Source of the DNA: Arcobacter sp.
GTDB taxonomy: Bacteria; Campylobacterota; Campylobacteria; Campylobacterales; Arcobacteraceae
DNA length: 64,000 bases
Reading direction: 5' to 3'
Assembly (NCBI GenBank): GCA_020048055.1
Contig: JAIFNA010000006.1
Location: 154,829 to 218,828 of the forward strand
How positions within the stretch are numbered: position 1 is the stretch's first letter; each line of letters starts with the position of its first letter. Made by a program: the position numbers and the translations under genes. The notes beneath the pieces were generated by a model. It saw only the letters and a list, made by a program, of their open reading frames with translations. It had not been told where the DNA came from and did no database searches. Below are positions 25,284 to 34,794 of this stretch, piece by piece.

Positions 25284-26702
25284 ATGAAAAAAGTATTAAT
25301 TTTATTAGATGGGATTGTTGCGAAGAGTTTATTGCAAAGGCTAGTCGAACTTGACACATCACATAGTATGTATGATATTGTTTATATGAATGACAATATT
25401 TTGCCAATAAAAAAACCAAAAAACTTCACATTTTATAACTTTGATCCAACTAGTTTTTCAAAACTAAAACTTGTAATGTCAAAGGTCCTACATAGCGATA
25501 TATTGGTTATTCTTGGAAATAAAAACGATACGATTAGTGTTGCTCAAAATATAAGAGCGATTGATGAAAATATTAATTTTAATGTTTTTAATGAGTGGGG
25601 AATAGATTTTCAAGATAAAAATATCCAAGATTATAATGCGGTTGATATTTTGGCAAATGGACTTATTGAAAGGTTACCAAATGTCCCTGTTGTTGCACAA
25701 AATATTGGGCTAAAGCAGGGTGAAATTATGGAGATAAAAATCCCATTTGGTAGCTCTTATGCTTATAGATACATAAGTAGTATTTCACAAAAAGAGTGGA
25801 AAATTTTTGCACTTTACAGAAATAATATGATGTTAAATATCAGACCAACTTTGATTTTGAAACCAAATGATATGATTTTGGTTATCGGAAAACCAAAAGT
25901 TTTATTGCAAGTTTATGCTGCAATTTCTGTTACATCTGGTCAATTTCCTGTACCTTTTGGAAAAAATATTTATGTTTTTGTAGATCTCTATTTGCAAAGT
26001 GAAGAGGACGCATTGAATTCTATTAAAAAAGCTAGATTTTTACATGAAAGACTAAGCAGTTCAATGTTGGTTATAAAAATTACTAGACCATCTTTTGCAC
26101 GAGTAATTGATCAAATAAAAGAACTTACGAAACATATAGAAAATAAGATTATAGAGTTAGATTATAACGACATCGGTGCTCAAATTATTTTCTCAACAGA
26201 TATGAAAAAATATGATATTGGGATGTTTGTTATTACAAATACACTTTTACATAATGAAGTGATTGTATCAAAACTTATCAGTTCAAAAAAACCGATTTTT
26301 AAAGTAGGAGTTGAAAATATAAATCATCTAAAAACAATAACTATGGTTTTAAATAATTCACAAAATTATGAGCAACTGTCCCCAGTGTTGTTTGATATAA
26401 CATCACAACTTAAATACAAAGTTAATATAATAAATTCTGATCCAATAGGTGATAGTGATAGGACAAAATTGGTTCAACACCTTGATAGCTTGGCAAAAAT
26501 TTTTAATCAAGATATTAAGATTGAAACAAATGGAAAAAATCCACTTAGTGAACTTAAAGCAAAAACAAATATTTTGCAAATATTACCCCTAAAAGAGGAG
26601 ATGTTTAAAAAGCGAATTATTAGTTTTTTTACAACAGATAGTGACTTATTGTCTTATGACTTAAAATATCTCAATCAGATAATAATCCCAATCATAGAAT
26701 AA
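25284..26702 (+). CDS. COG3400-type protein with TrkA-C domain
   Basis: The 472-aa cytoplasmic protein starts with a Rossmann-like region (M-K-K-V-L-I-L-L-D-G, about 1-120). It continues with a TrkA-C/RCK-C domain at about 145-215 (M-E-I-K-I-P-F-G-S-S ... L-K-P-N-D-M-I-L-V-I-G-K-P) and a long C-terminal region of two more alpha/beta parts. Such domains bind nucleotides or ions and gate K+ transport, but no channel is encoded here. Proteins of this architecture are common in Campylobacterota and lack a known function. It is followed by the aminotransferase after 18 nt. Confidence 0.75.
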   Translation: MKKVLILLDGIVAKSLLQRLVELDTSHSMYDIVYMNDNILPIKKPKNFTFYNFDPTSFSKLKLVMSKVLHSDILVILGNKNDTISVAQNIRAIDENINFNVFNEWGIDFQDKNIQDYNAVDILANGLIERLPNVPVVAQNIGLKQGEIMEIKIPFGSSYAYRYISSISQKEWKIFALYRNNMMLNIRPTLILKPNDMILVIGKPKVLLQVYAAISVTSGQFPVPFGKNIYVFVDLYLQSEEDALNSIKKARFLHERLSSSMLVIKITRPSFARVIDQIKELTKHIENKIIELDYNDIGAQIIFSTDMKKYDIGMFVITNTLLHNEVIVSKLISSKKPIFKVGVENINHLKTITMVLNNSQNYEQLSPVLFDITSQLKYKVNIINSDPIGDSDRTKLVQHLDSLAKIFNQDIKIETNGKNPLSELKAKTNILQILPLKEEMFKKRIISFFTTDSDLLSYDLKYLNQIIIPIIE

Positions 26703-26720
26703 TTTTAAAAGAGAGAAGAT

Positions 26721-27851
26721 ATGAAATTTGAAAAATACCCATTTGAAAGATTAGCTAGTTTACTTGAGGATGTTATCCCTAATGCAAGGTTTTCTCCAAG
26801 TAATTTAACAATTGGTGAACCGCAATTTGAAACACCACAGTTTATACAAGATGAATTAAAAAATAGTACAAATTTACTCAATAAGTACCCAAAAAGTGGA
26901 GGGGAAGATTATTTAACAAACGGTATGAAAAAGTTTGTAAAAACAAGATTTGGAGTTACTCTTAGAGATGGTGAGATTATCCCAACATTTGGAACAAGAG
27001 AAGTGTTGTTTAATTTCCCACAATTTTTGCTTCATGATAAAAAAAATCCAACAATAGCCTACACAAACCCGTTTTACCAAATTTATGAGGGGGCAGCTAT
27101 TGCCTCAAGGGCTAAAGTTATCCATCTTGATATTACAGAGGAGAACAATTTTTTACCACAAATTAGTGACGATGAGCTTACAAATTGCCATCTTGTGATT
27201 TTAAATTATCCAAACAATCCAACAAGTGCGACAATAACAAAAGAGGAACTTGTTAAGTGGGTTAAAAAAGCTCTACAATTTGATTTCGTCCTTATAAATG
27301 ATGAGTGTTACAGTGAGCTTTATTTTGGTGAAATTAAACCTGTTTCGCTGCTTGAAGCTTGCAAAGAAGCTGGTAATCAAAGTTTTAAAAATTGTTTGGT
27401 ATTAAATAGTATCTCAAAAAGAAGTTCAGCACCAGGGCTTAGAAGTGGATTTATCGCTGGAGATAGCGCGATTTTAAAAGACTATATGCTTTATAGGACT
27501 TATGTTGGGTGTGCTTTACCGCTCCCTTTACAAAAAACAGCAGCACTTGCGTGGAGTGAAGAGTCACATGTGGAGGAGTTTAGAAAGATATATAAACAAA
27601 ATTTTTATTTGGCTAGAAATATTTTAAATATAGATACACCAGATGCTACATTTTATATTTGGTTGCAAGTAAAAGATGAACTGAAATTTACAAGGGAGCT
27701 TTATAGAACTAAAAATGTAAAAGTTTTACCAGGGAGTTATCTTGGGAGAAATGGAGTTGGAGCTGGATATGTAAGGATAGCTTTGGTTGAAGATAATGAC
27801 AAAACAGCTGATGTATTAGCAAGAATTAAACAATTTATGGAGAACAAATGA
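26721..27851 (+). CDS. Class I/II PLP aminotransferase, probable succinyldiaminopimelate transaminase
   Basis: The 376-aa enzyme is a fold-type I aminotransferase: N-Y-P-N-N-P-T-S-A, N-D-E-C-Y-S-E-L-Y and the PLP lysine K233 in S-I-S-K-R-S-S-A-P-G-L-R-S-G-F. In Campylobacterota the gene at this position beside murC is usually annotated as succinyldiaminopimelate transaminase (DapC) of the lysine/diaminopimelate pathway, which feeds peptidoglycan synthesis; that fits the neighbours but is not proven. AGAGAGAAG precedes the ATG, and it overlaps the next gene by ATGA. Confidence 0.8.
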   Translation: MKFEKYPFERLASLLEDVIPNARFSPSNLTIGEPQFETPQFIQDELKNSTNLLNKYPKSGGEDYLTNGMKKFVKTRFGVTLRDGEIIPTFGTREVLFNFPQFLLHDKKNPTIAYTNPFYQIYEGAAIASRAKVIHLDITEENNFLPQISDDELTNCHLVILNYPNNPTSATITKEELVKWVKKALQFDFVLINDECYSELYFGEIKPVSLLEACKEAGNQSFKNCLVLNSISKRSSAPGLRSGFIAGDSAILKDYMLYRTYVGCALPLPLQKTAALAWSEESHVEEFRKIYKQNFYLARNILNIDTPDATFYIWLQVKDELKFTRELYRTKNVKVLPGSYLGRNGVGAGYVRIALVEDNDKTADVLARIKQFMENK

Positions 27852-28429
27852 CAACAGAAGAATTAGAACAAGCAAGATTAAACCCTGAATTTTTGGGTTT
27901 TTTGGAAAAAAAAGAGAAAGAAGCACTAGAATCAAAAAATATCAAAGAACTTTATGAGGTTCTTGATAGTTTATTAATTTTAGACCTTGATGATAATAGG
28001 ATAAATAAAGTATATGAAACAATTTTGGCAGTCGCATTTGATGGAATTGGAGCTAAACTTGATGCTCACAAAAAACTATCTTTAGATGGAGATGATTTTT
28101 TATATATTAGAGCATTTTATGAACACGCGATTGAAAAATGGAGTGGAAATAATTTTCAAGGTGCAAAAGAGTTGTTATTTGTGTTGTCACAAATTGTAGA
28201 TGATGAGCTTCTAAATGAAGCTATAAATGTAAAACTTATTGCATGTAGTGAGGGGAAAGATTTAGATAATTTCTATGAAACAACAGTATTTCATCAGCAA
28301 ACAGCAAGAGATGAAAAATATGGGTATTTTATTTTAGATTTCAAATTTGATACAAAAAATTATTTAGATAGTAAAACTGCATCGCTTGAGGCAATTTACG
28401 AAGAGCTAAAACACCTTTTGGCGGTTTAA
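27848..28429 (+). CDS. Conserved hypothetical protein between the aminotransferase and murC
   Basis: The 193-aa protein is soluble, acidic and predicted mostly helical. It has no signal peptide and no motif I can assign. It is tied by a 4-bp ATGA overlap to the aminotransferase and by a 1-nt gap to murC. This suggests a role connected with cell-wall precursor synthesis or its control, but that is inferred only from position. Confidence 0.75.
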   Translation: MTTEELEQARLNPEFLGFLEKKEKEALESKNIKELYEVLDSLLILDLDDNRINKVYETILAVAFDGIGAKLDAHKKLSLDGDDFLYIRAFYEHAIEKWSGNNFQGAKELLFVLSQIVDDELLNEAINVKLIACSEGKDLDNFYETTVFHQQTARDEKYGYFILDFKFDTKNYLDSKTASLEAIYEELKHLLAV

Positions 28430-28430
28430 G

Positions 28431-29726
28431 ATGAGAGTGCATTTTATAGGAATAGGTGGAATAGGGCTTTCTGCATTGGCAAGATTTTTAAATTTTAGAG
28501 GTTATGAAGTTAGTGGAAGTGATGTTAAATCAACCCCAATAACAAAAGGCTTAAAAGAGGATGGGATAAAAATAACAATTCCACACTGTGCAACTGCTAT
28601 AAATGGGCAAGATTTGGTTGTGTATAGTGCTGCAATTACAACTACAAACACAGAAAGATTAGAAGCAGTAAAACAAAATCTAAAAATTGTACCTAGAAAA
28701 GATGCTTTACCTATAATTATGAAAGATACTAAAAATTATTGTATTTGTTCAGCTCATGGAAAAAGCACAACAAGTGCAATGCTAGCAAGTATTTTAGGCT
28801 CAAGTGCTTTAATTGGAGCAATCAGTAAAGAGTTTGGGAGTAACTTTAGATATGTTGATGATACTTTGGTATTTGAAGCCGACGAGAGCGACGAGAGTTT
28901 TATCCTTTCAAATCCATATTGTTCAATTGTGATGAATACGGAGCCTGAACATATGGAGTATTACAACTATGATGAAACTAGATTTTATGCAGCTTATAAA
29001 AAATTTCTTGACATCGCACAAGTTAGAGTTATAAATGCTGAAGATGATTTTTTAAAAGATTATGAGGGTGAGGCAATAAGACTTTATCCATCAAGTGATA
29101 TTAAAAATATAGATTTCTTCCTAAAAGATGGTGAGCCTTTTACAAAGTTTGACCTAAAAGATTTTGGAACATTTGAAATTTGGGGCTTTGGTGAGCATAT
29201 TGCACTTGATGCTAGTATGGCAATTCTGGTGGCACTAGAAACTATGAGCCTAGAAGAGATAAGAGCTAATATGAAACTTTACAAGGGGATTAAAAAAAGG
29301 TTTGATGTGGTTAAAAAGAGTGAAAAACTTATTATAATTGATGACTATGCGCACCATCCAACTGAGATAAAAGTTACAATGGAGTCAATCGGACTTTATA
29401 AAAAACTTACAAATATGGATAAAAGTATAGTTATTTGGCAACCACATAAATACAGTCGTACAAGGGATAATCTTGAAGCATTTAAAGTTTGTTTTGAGGG
29501 TTGTAATGAGCTTATCATTTTACCCGTTTGGACTGTAAATGAGCCAATTTTAGATATTGACTTTGCTAAAGAGTTTCAAGCATTTAATCCAATTTTTGCA
29601 GATAATGTAAAAAGATATGGCGATGTACTAGAGGTTTGGAAAGATGAGCATTTGATTATGCAAATTAGTGATGGAGTTATTTTGGGTGTTGGCGCTGGTG
29701 ATATTACATATCAACTTAGGGATTAA
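28431..29726 (+). CDS. murC: UDP-N-acetylmuramate--L-alanine ligase
   Basis: MurC adds L-alanine to UDP-MurNAc using ATP, the first amino acid of the peptidoglycan stem. The 431-aa product has the N-terminal G-I-G-G-I-G-L-S-A UDP-binding loop, the ATP loop H-G-K-S-T-T-S-A near residue 107, E-A-D-E-S-D-E-S-F and Y-A-H-H-P-T-E. It is slightly shorter than the E. coli enzyme (491 aa), as in relatives. It converges on tsaD with a 3-nt gap. Confidence 0.95.
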   Translation: MRVHFIGIGGIGLSALARFLNFRGYEVSGSDVKSTPITKGLKEDGIKITIPHCATAINGQDLVVYSAAITTTNTERLEAVKQNLKIVPRKDALPIIMKDTKNYCICSAHGKSTTSAMLASILGSSALIGAISKEFGSNFRYVDDTLVFEADESDESFILSNPYCSIVMNTEPEHMEYYNYDETRFYAAYKKFLDIAQVRVINAEDDFLKDYEGEAIRLYPSSDIKNIDFFLKDGEPFTKFDLKDFGTFEIWGFGEHIALDASMAILVALETMSLEEIRANMKLYKGIKKRFDVVKKSEKLIIIDDYAHHPTEIKVTMESIGLYKKLTNMDKSIVIWQPHKYSRTRDNLEAFKVCFEGCNELIILPVWTVNEPILDIDFAKEFQAFNPIFADNVKRYGDVLEVWKDEHLIMQISDGVILGVGAGDITYQLRD

Positions 29727-29743
29727 AAATTAACTTTTAATCC
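29720..29743. other. Inverted repeat spanning both stop codons of murC and tsaD
   Basis: GGATTAAAA (29720-29728) and TTTTAATCC (29735-29743) form a 9-bp perfect stem with a 6-nt loop. The murC TAA and the tsaD TAA both lie inside it. It may act as a compact bidirectional 3' end, although no extended T run follows on either side. Confidence 0.5.
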
Positions 29744-30725
29744 TGCTTTGAACATCAATTTTTTCCAATGCAGTAAAATCTTTTTGTAAATATTGCTCAA
29801 TAGCAACTCTACCAATCATAGCTGCATTGTCGCTACAAAATTCGATGGGCGCTAAGATAAGTTCACAATTGTAAGATTTACAAAGTTTTTCACACTCTTC
29901 CCTTAGATAAATATTAGCGCTAGCTCCCCCAACAATTGCAAATTTTGTAGGGGATTGAATTTTGAAATATTTTTTTAGTTTCATTAAAATGTGATTTATA
30001 GCAGTATGCTGGAAACTAGCACAAATATTCGCGATAGTTTTATCATTCAAACTACCAAGTTCCTCCTCTTTAAGAACAGCAAGACGAACAGCATTTTTAA
30101 GTCCACTAAAGCTAAATTCGATATTTGGTGATTGTCTAAGTGGAATAGGAAAATCATAACTCTCTTTGTCTCCAATTTTCCCTTTATCTTCAATAGCTGG
30201 ACCTCCAGGATAACCAAGATTTAGCATCTTAGCAACTTTGTCAAAACTCTCTCCAAAACTATCATCGCTTGTTTGCCCAATTATTTTCATATTATGTAGA
30301 TTGGTAGCTTCAATAATTTGTGTATGCCCTCCAGAAACGAGTAAAATTGTCATTGGAAACTTTGTTTTTTCCTCTATAAAACATGAATAAATATGTCCTT
30401 TTAGATGGTTAACTGAAATAAGTGGAATACTAAGAGCGATACTTAAGGCTTTAGCCATCATAACACCCTCGCTAAGTGTTACACTAAGTCCTGGTGCTGT
30501 TGTAACTGCAATAGCTTTTAGTGAACTAAAATATTTCTCACACTCTTTTAAAATCAAAGGTAAAGCCTCTATGTGAAGTCTAGCAGCAAGTTCTGGGACA
30601 ACACCACCGTAAAAACTATGTTGTATCTCTTGAGATATTTTTTTATGAAAAATAAGTTCGAGTGTGTCTATTGCTGTAATAGCAATACTGCTATCATCAC
30701 AACTTGATTCTATGCTTAAAATCAT
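29730..30725 (-). CDS. tsaD: tRNA N6-adenosine threonylcarbamoyltransferase TsaD
   Basis: TsaD transfers the threonylcarbamoyl group to A37 of ANN-decoding tRNAs (t6A). The 331-aa product has the ASKHA fold signatures: I-E-S-S-C-D-D-S-S at the start, P-E-L-A-A-R-L-H, the metal-binding H-L-K-G-H-I-Y-S (usually H-x-x-G-H) and V-G-G-A-S-A-N. It follows the hydrolase gene by 10 nt and is the last gene of a unit with dxr and cdsA. Confidence 0.95.
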   Translation of the reverse strand: MILSIESSCDDSSIAITAIDTLELIFHKKISQEIQHSFYGGVVPELAARLHIEALPLILKECEKYFSSLKAIAVTTAPGLSVTLSEGVMMAKALSIALSIPLISVNHLKGHIYSCFIEEKTKFPMTILLVSGGHTQIIEATNLHNMKIIGQTSDDSFGESFDKVAKMLNLGYPGGPAIEDKGKIGDKESYDFPIPLRQSPNIEFSFSGLKNAVRLAVLKEEELGSLNDKTIANICASFQHTAINHILMKLKKYFKIQSPTKFAIVGGASANIYLREECEKLCKSYNCELILAPIEFCSDNAAMIGRVAIEQYLQKDFTALEKIDVQSRIKS

Positions 30726-30735
30726 TTTTCCACCA

Positions 30736-31266
30736 TCATCTTGCTATCCAGTCAAACGCACAATCAAGTTTGCCAAAACCATTTGCTGTACTTATATGCC
30801 CAGCGCCCTCTAAAACCTTAAGACCAATCCCTAACAAATCATGTAAGCGGTAAGACTCCTCAATTGTTATATATGGGTCATTATCCCCACATGCCATAAT
30901 TTTTTCTTTTGCTCTTAAATCTGTTGGTATAAGGTATGGGAAAAAAGTGCTTAATTTTTCTATGCTACAAGTTGGTGGGACTGGGGCTACTAACATCAGT
31001 TTTTCAATCATTTTAACTTCATAGTTGTTTATATAGTGAAACCAAAGTATATTTGCTAAAGAGTGGCATACTACAATATCTGGTTTAAAATGTTTCATCT
31101 CCACATCGAGATAATTAAGCCACTCATCAAGTTTTGGTAAGTCTCTATTTGGAAGAGCTGGAAATGAAACAGTGTAGTTATTTTCAATTAATTGCATCGC
31201 TAAATGTGATTGCCAATGTGGAAAATCGCTTCCACTCCAACCGTGTAAAATTAGTACTTTTTTCAT
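30736..31266 (-). CDS. RBBP9/YdeN-family alpha/beta hydrolase
   Basis: The 176-aa protein matches the RBBP9-like serine hydrolase family: I-L-H-G-W-S-G-S near the start, the nucleophile elbow V-C-H-S-L-A-N, D-P-Y (acid) and G-A-G-H-I-S (catalytic His). The substrate is unknown. The ATG at 31266 overlaps the dxr stop as ATGA, and AGGGGTAAAAA gives the ribosome binding site; an upstream TTG start at 31284 is less likely. Confidence 0.82.
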   Translation of the reverse strand: MKKVLILHGWSGSDFPHWQSHLAMQLIENNYTVSFPALPNRDLPKLDEWLNYLDVEMKHFKPDIVVCHSLANILWFHYINNYEVKMIEKLMLVAPVPPTCSIEKLSTFFPYLIPTDLRAKEKIMACGDNDPYITIEESYRLHDLLGIGLKVLEGAGHISTANGFGKLDCAFDWIAR

Positions 31267-32342
31267 ATTTTTACCCCTTTGCAAAATGTTGTGATCTCTT
31301 TGTGGGCTACAAAAATGTCATCTAAATTTTGCAATTTTAGCCCATTAAAATGGTTTAATGCAAGGCTTTGGATTTTAAAAATATCTAAAAAACCAATATC
31401 TCCTTTTAAAAATCTATCAACTGCAAAATCGTTTGATGAATTTAATACTACCCCTAAATTTTGGTTAGTTAAAAGTTCATCTTTAAACTCCCAAATCTTA
31501 TATCTTGAGGTTTCTATTTTTTTAAATTCTAAACTACCAATTTGAAGTAAATCAACTTTCTCTAAAATCTCCCCATCAACTTGCTCAAGTATTGCATAAG
31601 CGATTGGAAGTTGCATTGAAACATTTGCTAAATGTGCTGTTGTACTCCCATCACAAAAATTGATAAGCGCGTGGATAATGGATTTTGACTCTATAATTGC
31701 GTCACATTTATTTGTTTTAAAAAGCCATCTAGCTTCAATTAATTCAAAAAGTTTATTTGTCATTGTTGCACTATCGATTGTGATTTTATTCCCCATTGAC
31801 CAATTTGGGTGATTTAGTGCCTCCTGTATCGTTACAGTTTTTAGTTTTTCTAGTGGTAAATCCCTAAAACTTCCACCACTAGCAGTTACTACTAAACTAT
31901 CAATCTTTTTTGTTTTATCATATAAGTACCAAAGTCCAAAGTGTTCGCTATCTATCGGGATAATATTTTTTGTATCTATAAATTGTCCAGCAACGACTAA
32001 ACTTTCTTTGTTTGCAAGGGCTAATTTTTTACCACATTTTAAAGCTTCTAAAGTTGGTTTTAATCCACTAAACCCAACAAGAGCGTTAACTACAAGGTTT
32101 GAATAGCTATTTGCTATGGCGTCCAAAATTGCCTCTTCACCTGCCTTGACGCAAGTGTGGTTTACCTTGTTTATATCTTCTTTGTTTGCAACAATTACAA
32201 GTTTTGGATTGTGTATTTTTATCTGTTTGTTTAGTAAATCGATATTTTTCCCAGCAACTAAAATTTCAATATCGATATGAAATTTTAAGGCAATATGGAG
32301 TGCATTTACACCAATTGAGCCAGTTGAACCAAGTAAAACCAT
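31263..32342 (-). CDS. dxr: 1-deoxy-D-xylulose 5-phosphate reductoisomerase
   Basis: Dxr converts DXP to 2-C-methyl-D-erythritol 4-phosphate with NADPH, the committed step of the MEP isoprenoid pathway. The 359-aa product starts with L-G-S-T-G-S-I-G (NADPH loop) and has A-L-A-N-K-E-S-L-V, P-I-D-S-E-H (metal and substrate site), A-S-G-G-S-F and M-G-N-K-I-T-I-D-S-A-T-M-T-N-K. It lies 5 nt after cdsA and overlaps the next gene by 4 bp. Confidence 0.95.
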   Translation of the reverse strand: MVLLGSTGSIGVNALHIALKFHIDIEILVAGKNIDLLNKQIKIHNPKLVIVANKEDINKVNHTCVKAGEEAILDAIANSYSNLVVNALVGFSGLKPTLEALKCGKKLALANKESLVVAGQFIDTKNIIPIDSEHFGLWYLYDKTKKIDSLVVTASGGSFRDLPLEKLKTVTIQEALNHPNWSMGNKITIDSATMTNKLFELIEARWLFKTNKCDAIIESKSIIHALINFCDGSTTAHLANVSMQLPIAYAILEQVDGEILEKVDLLQIGSLEFKKIETSRYKIWEFKDELLTNQNLGVVLNSSNDFAVDRFLKGDIGFLDIFKIQSLALNHFNGLKLQNLDDIFVAHKEITTFCKGVKI

Positions 32343-32347
32343 AGAGT

Positions 32348-33109
32348 TTATGCGAAAAGTTTAAGGAGGATAAACATCACGATACCACCAAAAAGGTAAC
32401 CATCGGTTCGATCTAAAATACCACCGTGTCCTGGTAAAATGTCTCCGCTATCTTTAACTCCTGCTTCCCTTTTTAAGTAGCTTTCAAATAGGTCACCGAA
32501 AACTGAAGCAATAGCTACAAGTAATGATATGGTTATTATAAGTAAGATATCGTAATTTGTGGTTAGTGTTGCAAGTACTCCAAAAAAGACAGCAATCAAG
32601 ATACCACCAATTACACCTTCTAGTGTTTTTTTAGGACTTGTTGGTGAAAATTGTCTTTTCCCCACACTTTTACCAACAAAATATGCCCCAATATCAGCCC
32701 CAGCTACAACAGCTAAAAGCCATAAAAGTGATGATATGCCAAAGGCTTTGTAGAGCGCAAATAGAAATAAAAACGATACTAAAGGATAAAGTAGCGGTAA
32801 GAATAGCTTTTTATCAAAAGTTTGTTTATATGAGAGGATTGATGCAAAAAGGACAATAAACAGGAAAACTAAATCTTGTGGATTGGGGTAAAAATATGCC
32901 ACAATCCAAGTAAATCCAGCTACTAAATATATAAGATTTCTCTCACTTCCAAAAAGTTTCATAGCTTCTGAGACGCCAAAAAGCATCACCACACCAAGAA
33001 ATAGCCAAGTTACAAATAGATTATCTAATAATCCAACAAGAAATAAAACACCAAGCATAGCTAAACCAGTTTTTATTCTCAAACTACTCTCTTTTAAAAT
33101 TTCAAACAT
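32348..33109 (-). CDS. cdsA: Phosphatidate cytidylyltransferase
   Basis: CdsA makes CDP-diacylglycerol from phosphatidate and CTP in the inner membrane. The 253-aa product is polytopic and has the family signature near the C terminus: S-P-K-K-T-L-E-G-V-I-G-G, D-L-F-E-S-Y-L-K-R and K-D-S-G-D-I-L-P-G-H-G-G-I-L-D-R-T-D. It is the first gene of the cdsA-dxr-hydrolase-tsaD unit, just downstream of tRNA-Ser. Confidence 0.95.
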   Translation of the reverse strand: MFEILKESSLRIKTGLAMLGVLFLVGLLDNLFVTWLFLGVVMLFGVSEAMKLFGSERNLIYLVAGFTWIVAYFYPNPQDLVFLFIVLFASILSYKQTFDKKLFLPLLYPLVSFLFLFALYKAFGISSLLWLLAVVAGADIGAYFVGKSVGKRQFSPTSPKKTLEGVIGGILIAVFFGVLATLTTNYDILLIITISLLVAIASVFGDLFESYLKREAGVKDSGDILPGHGGILDRTDGYLFGGIVMFILLKLFA

Positions 33110-33214
33110 CTTTAACCTTATCTATTTTTTCGCAATTTTTTAATTATTATTGTACAAAAGTTTTACTTAAGTGCCAGTTTTTAGTAATTTGATTGTCTTT
33201 TGAATAATAATTAG

Positions 33215-33302
33215 TGGCGGACGATATAGGATTTGAACCTATGGTGGATTGCTCCACACTACCTTTCCAAGGTAGCAAATTAAACCGCTCTTACAATCGT
33301 CC
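33215..33302 (-). tRNA. tRNA-Ser (anticodon GGA)
   Basis: The 7-bp acceptor stem GGACGAT/ATCGTCC (33296-33302 and 33219-33225) is followed by G and an encoded CCA (33215-33217). The T arm carries G-G-T-T-C-A-A-A-T-C-C, the anticodon loop reads TTGGAAA with GGA at 33266-33268, and a long variable arm (GTGGAGCAATCCAC) identifies it as tRNA-Ser. It is 88 nt including CCA and decodes UCC and UCU. Confidence 0.97.
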
Positions 33303-33330
33303 TTAAAAAGGGGATGATTATACTTAGTTT

Positions 33331-34794
33331 TTAATTAGAAGCACCACAAATTTGCTGTTCAAGACTTTTTAATTCCATTTTAACTTGAGATAAAGTTTCT
33401 CTCCAAAAGCCCAAATTTTCTTGTCGAAAAATTTTAATTGATGGATACCAAGGGGAATCATCTCTATTTGTAAGCCACCTCCACTCACTATTTTGTGGTA
33501 AAAGTAAAAAAGTTTTTATCCCCATTGTTCCGCTAAAATGTGCTAATGCACTATCTATCGTAATAGCCAAATCAAGTTTTGAGATAATTTGTGCGGTATC
33601 GTAAAAATCACCAATAATATCCGAACAATCGGCTATATTTGTAAAATCATTTTTTATCTTTTTGAACTCTTTATTTTCCCCAATTTGTAAGCTATAAAAG
33701 TCAATATTTTCTAGTTCAAAAAGGCTTTTAAAAATCTCCAACGGTATTGAGCGATAGTTATCATTTTTGTGCTCTTTGTTTCCTTGATATGCAAAACCAA
33801 CTTTTAGATTTTTTGTAGTTTTGATGTGTGAAGTTAGTTTTTTATCTTCATTTTTAAGCTTAAAAGTTATCGCTTTTGGAATTGTATTTAGTGTCGTTTT
33901 AAAAATTCTAGGCATAGAAAGGAGTGAAGCTATAAAATCAACATCATAGAGTGTGTCATTATCGGTAACCACGCAAATATCGTCAATTGTAGCAAAAACC
34001 CTCATCAACTCTTTTCTAACCGCCACATATATTTTTTTTGGATTTTGTTGTTTGATGAGATTTATATATCTTATAAATTGAATATTATCCCCAAATCCTT
34101 GCTCCTCTTGGATTAAAATTGTTTTCTTTGTAAGGTTTTCACCATCAAAAAAAGGTACGGCATAAATTGGTTTTTTTAGTGGATTGTTTGCTTCAAACCT
34201 TGCTTCATAATCTCTCCAGCCATTTAAAAAATCACCTCGTCTAAGTTCAATTAAAGATAGGGCAAAAACAGCATCAGGGTAATTATTTTTTATTTTTAAC
34301 GACTCTTGAAAGGATATTTCAGAGTTATCAAAATCTAGTAAATAGTTATAAACAAGCCCTTTTCCATGATGAGCTTTGTAGTAATTTTTATCAATCCTTA
34401 GCACTTTATCAAAATACTCCAATGACTTATCATACTCTTCAAGTGAAGCAAAAGTATTTGCCATATTGTAAAGAATATCTGGATCATCTCCTCTTTTTTC
34501 TAAAGCCTTTGAAAGAGCATTTATAGCTTTAGTGTACTCTTTTATTTTTTTGTACCCAATCCCTAAATTTGTATATGCCGAGGTGTATTGTGGGTCTAGT
34601 GCAATAGCTTTTTGTAAACACTCAATAGCATTATAAAACTCCTCCAAATGAAGATAAACAACACCAAGGTTATAAAAAATTTGTTTGTGTTTTGGTTCAA
34701 GTTCTAGTGCTTTTTCATAACCCACAACCGCTTGTTTGAAGTTTTTATCTTCAAAATCTTTGTTTGCTTTTTTTATAACGTGTAAGAAATTCAT
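33331..34794 (-). CDS. TPR protein with C-terminal glycosyltransferase-like domain
   Basis: The 487-aa protein has five to six tetratricopeptide repeats at about residues 8-210 (for example Y-N-L-G-V-V-Y-L-H-L-E-E-F and Y-T-N-L-G-I-G-Y-K-K-I-K). Residues about 225-480 resemble GT9/OGT-type transferases: E-E-Q-G-F-G-D-N-I-Q-F-I-R and the D-S-A-L-A-H-F-S-G-T-M-G donor-site pattern, then W-R-W-L-T-N-R-D-D-S-P-W-Y. No signal peptide is seen. It overlaps batD by ATGA and ends the Bat operon, so it may modify an envelope component handled by it; that link is inferred. Confidence 0.8.
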   Translation of the reverse strand: MNFLHVIKKANKDFEDKNFKQAVVGYEKALELEPKHKQIFYNLGVVYLHLEEFYNAIECLQKAIALDPQYTSAYTNLGIGYKKIKEYTKAINALSKALEKRGDDPDILYNMANTFASLEEYDKSLEYFDKVLRIDKNYYKAHHGKGLVYNYLLDFDNSEISFQESLKIKNNYPDAVFALSLIELRRGDFLNGWRDYEARFEANNPLKKPIYAVPFFDGENLTKKTILIQEEQGFGDNIQFIRYINLIKQQNPKKIYVAVRKELMRVFATIDDICVVTDNDTLYDVDFIASLLSMPRIFKTTLNTIPKAITFKLKNEDKKLTSHIKTTKNLKVGFAYQGNKEHKNDNYRSIPLEIFKSLFELENIDFYSLQIGENKEFKKIKNDFTNIADCSDIIGDFYDTAQIISKLDLAITIDSALAHFSGTMGIKTFLLLPQNSEWRWLTNRDDSPWYPSIKIFRQENLGFWRETLSQVKMELKSLEQQICGASN

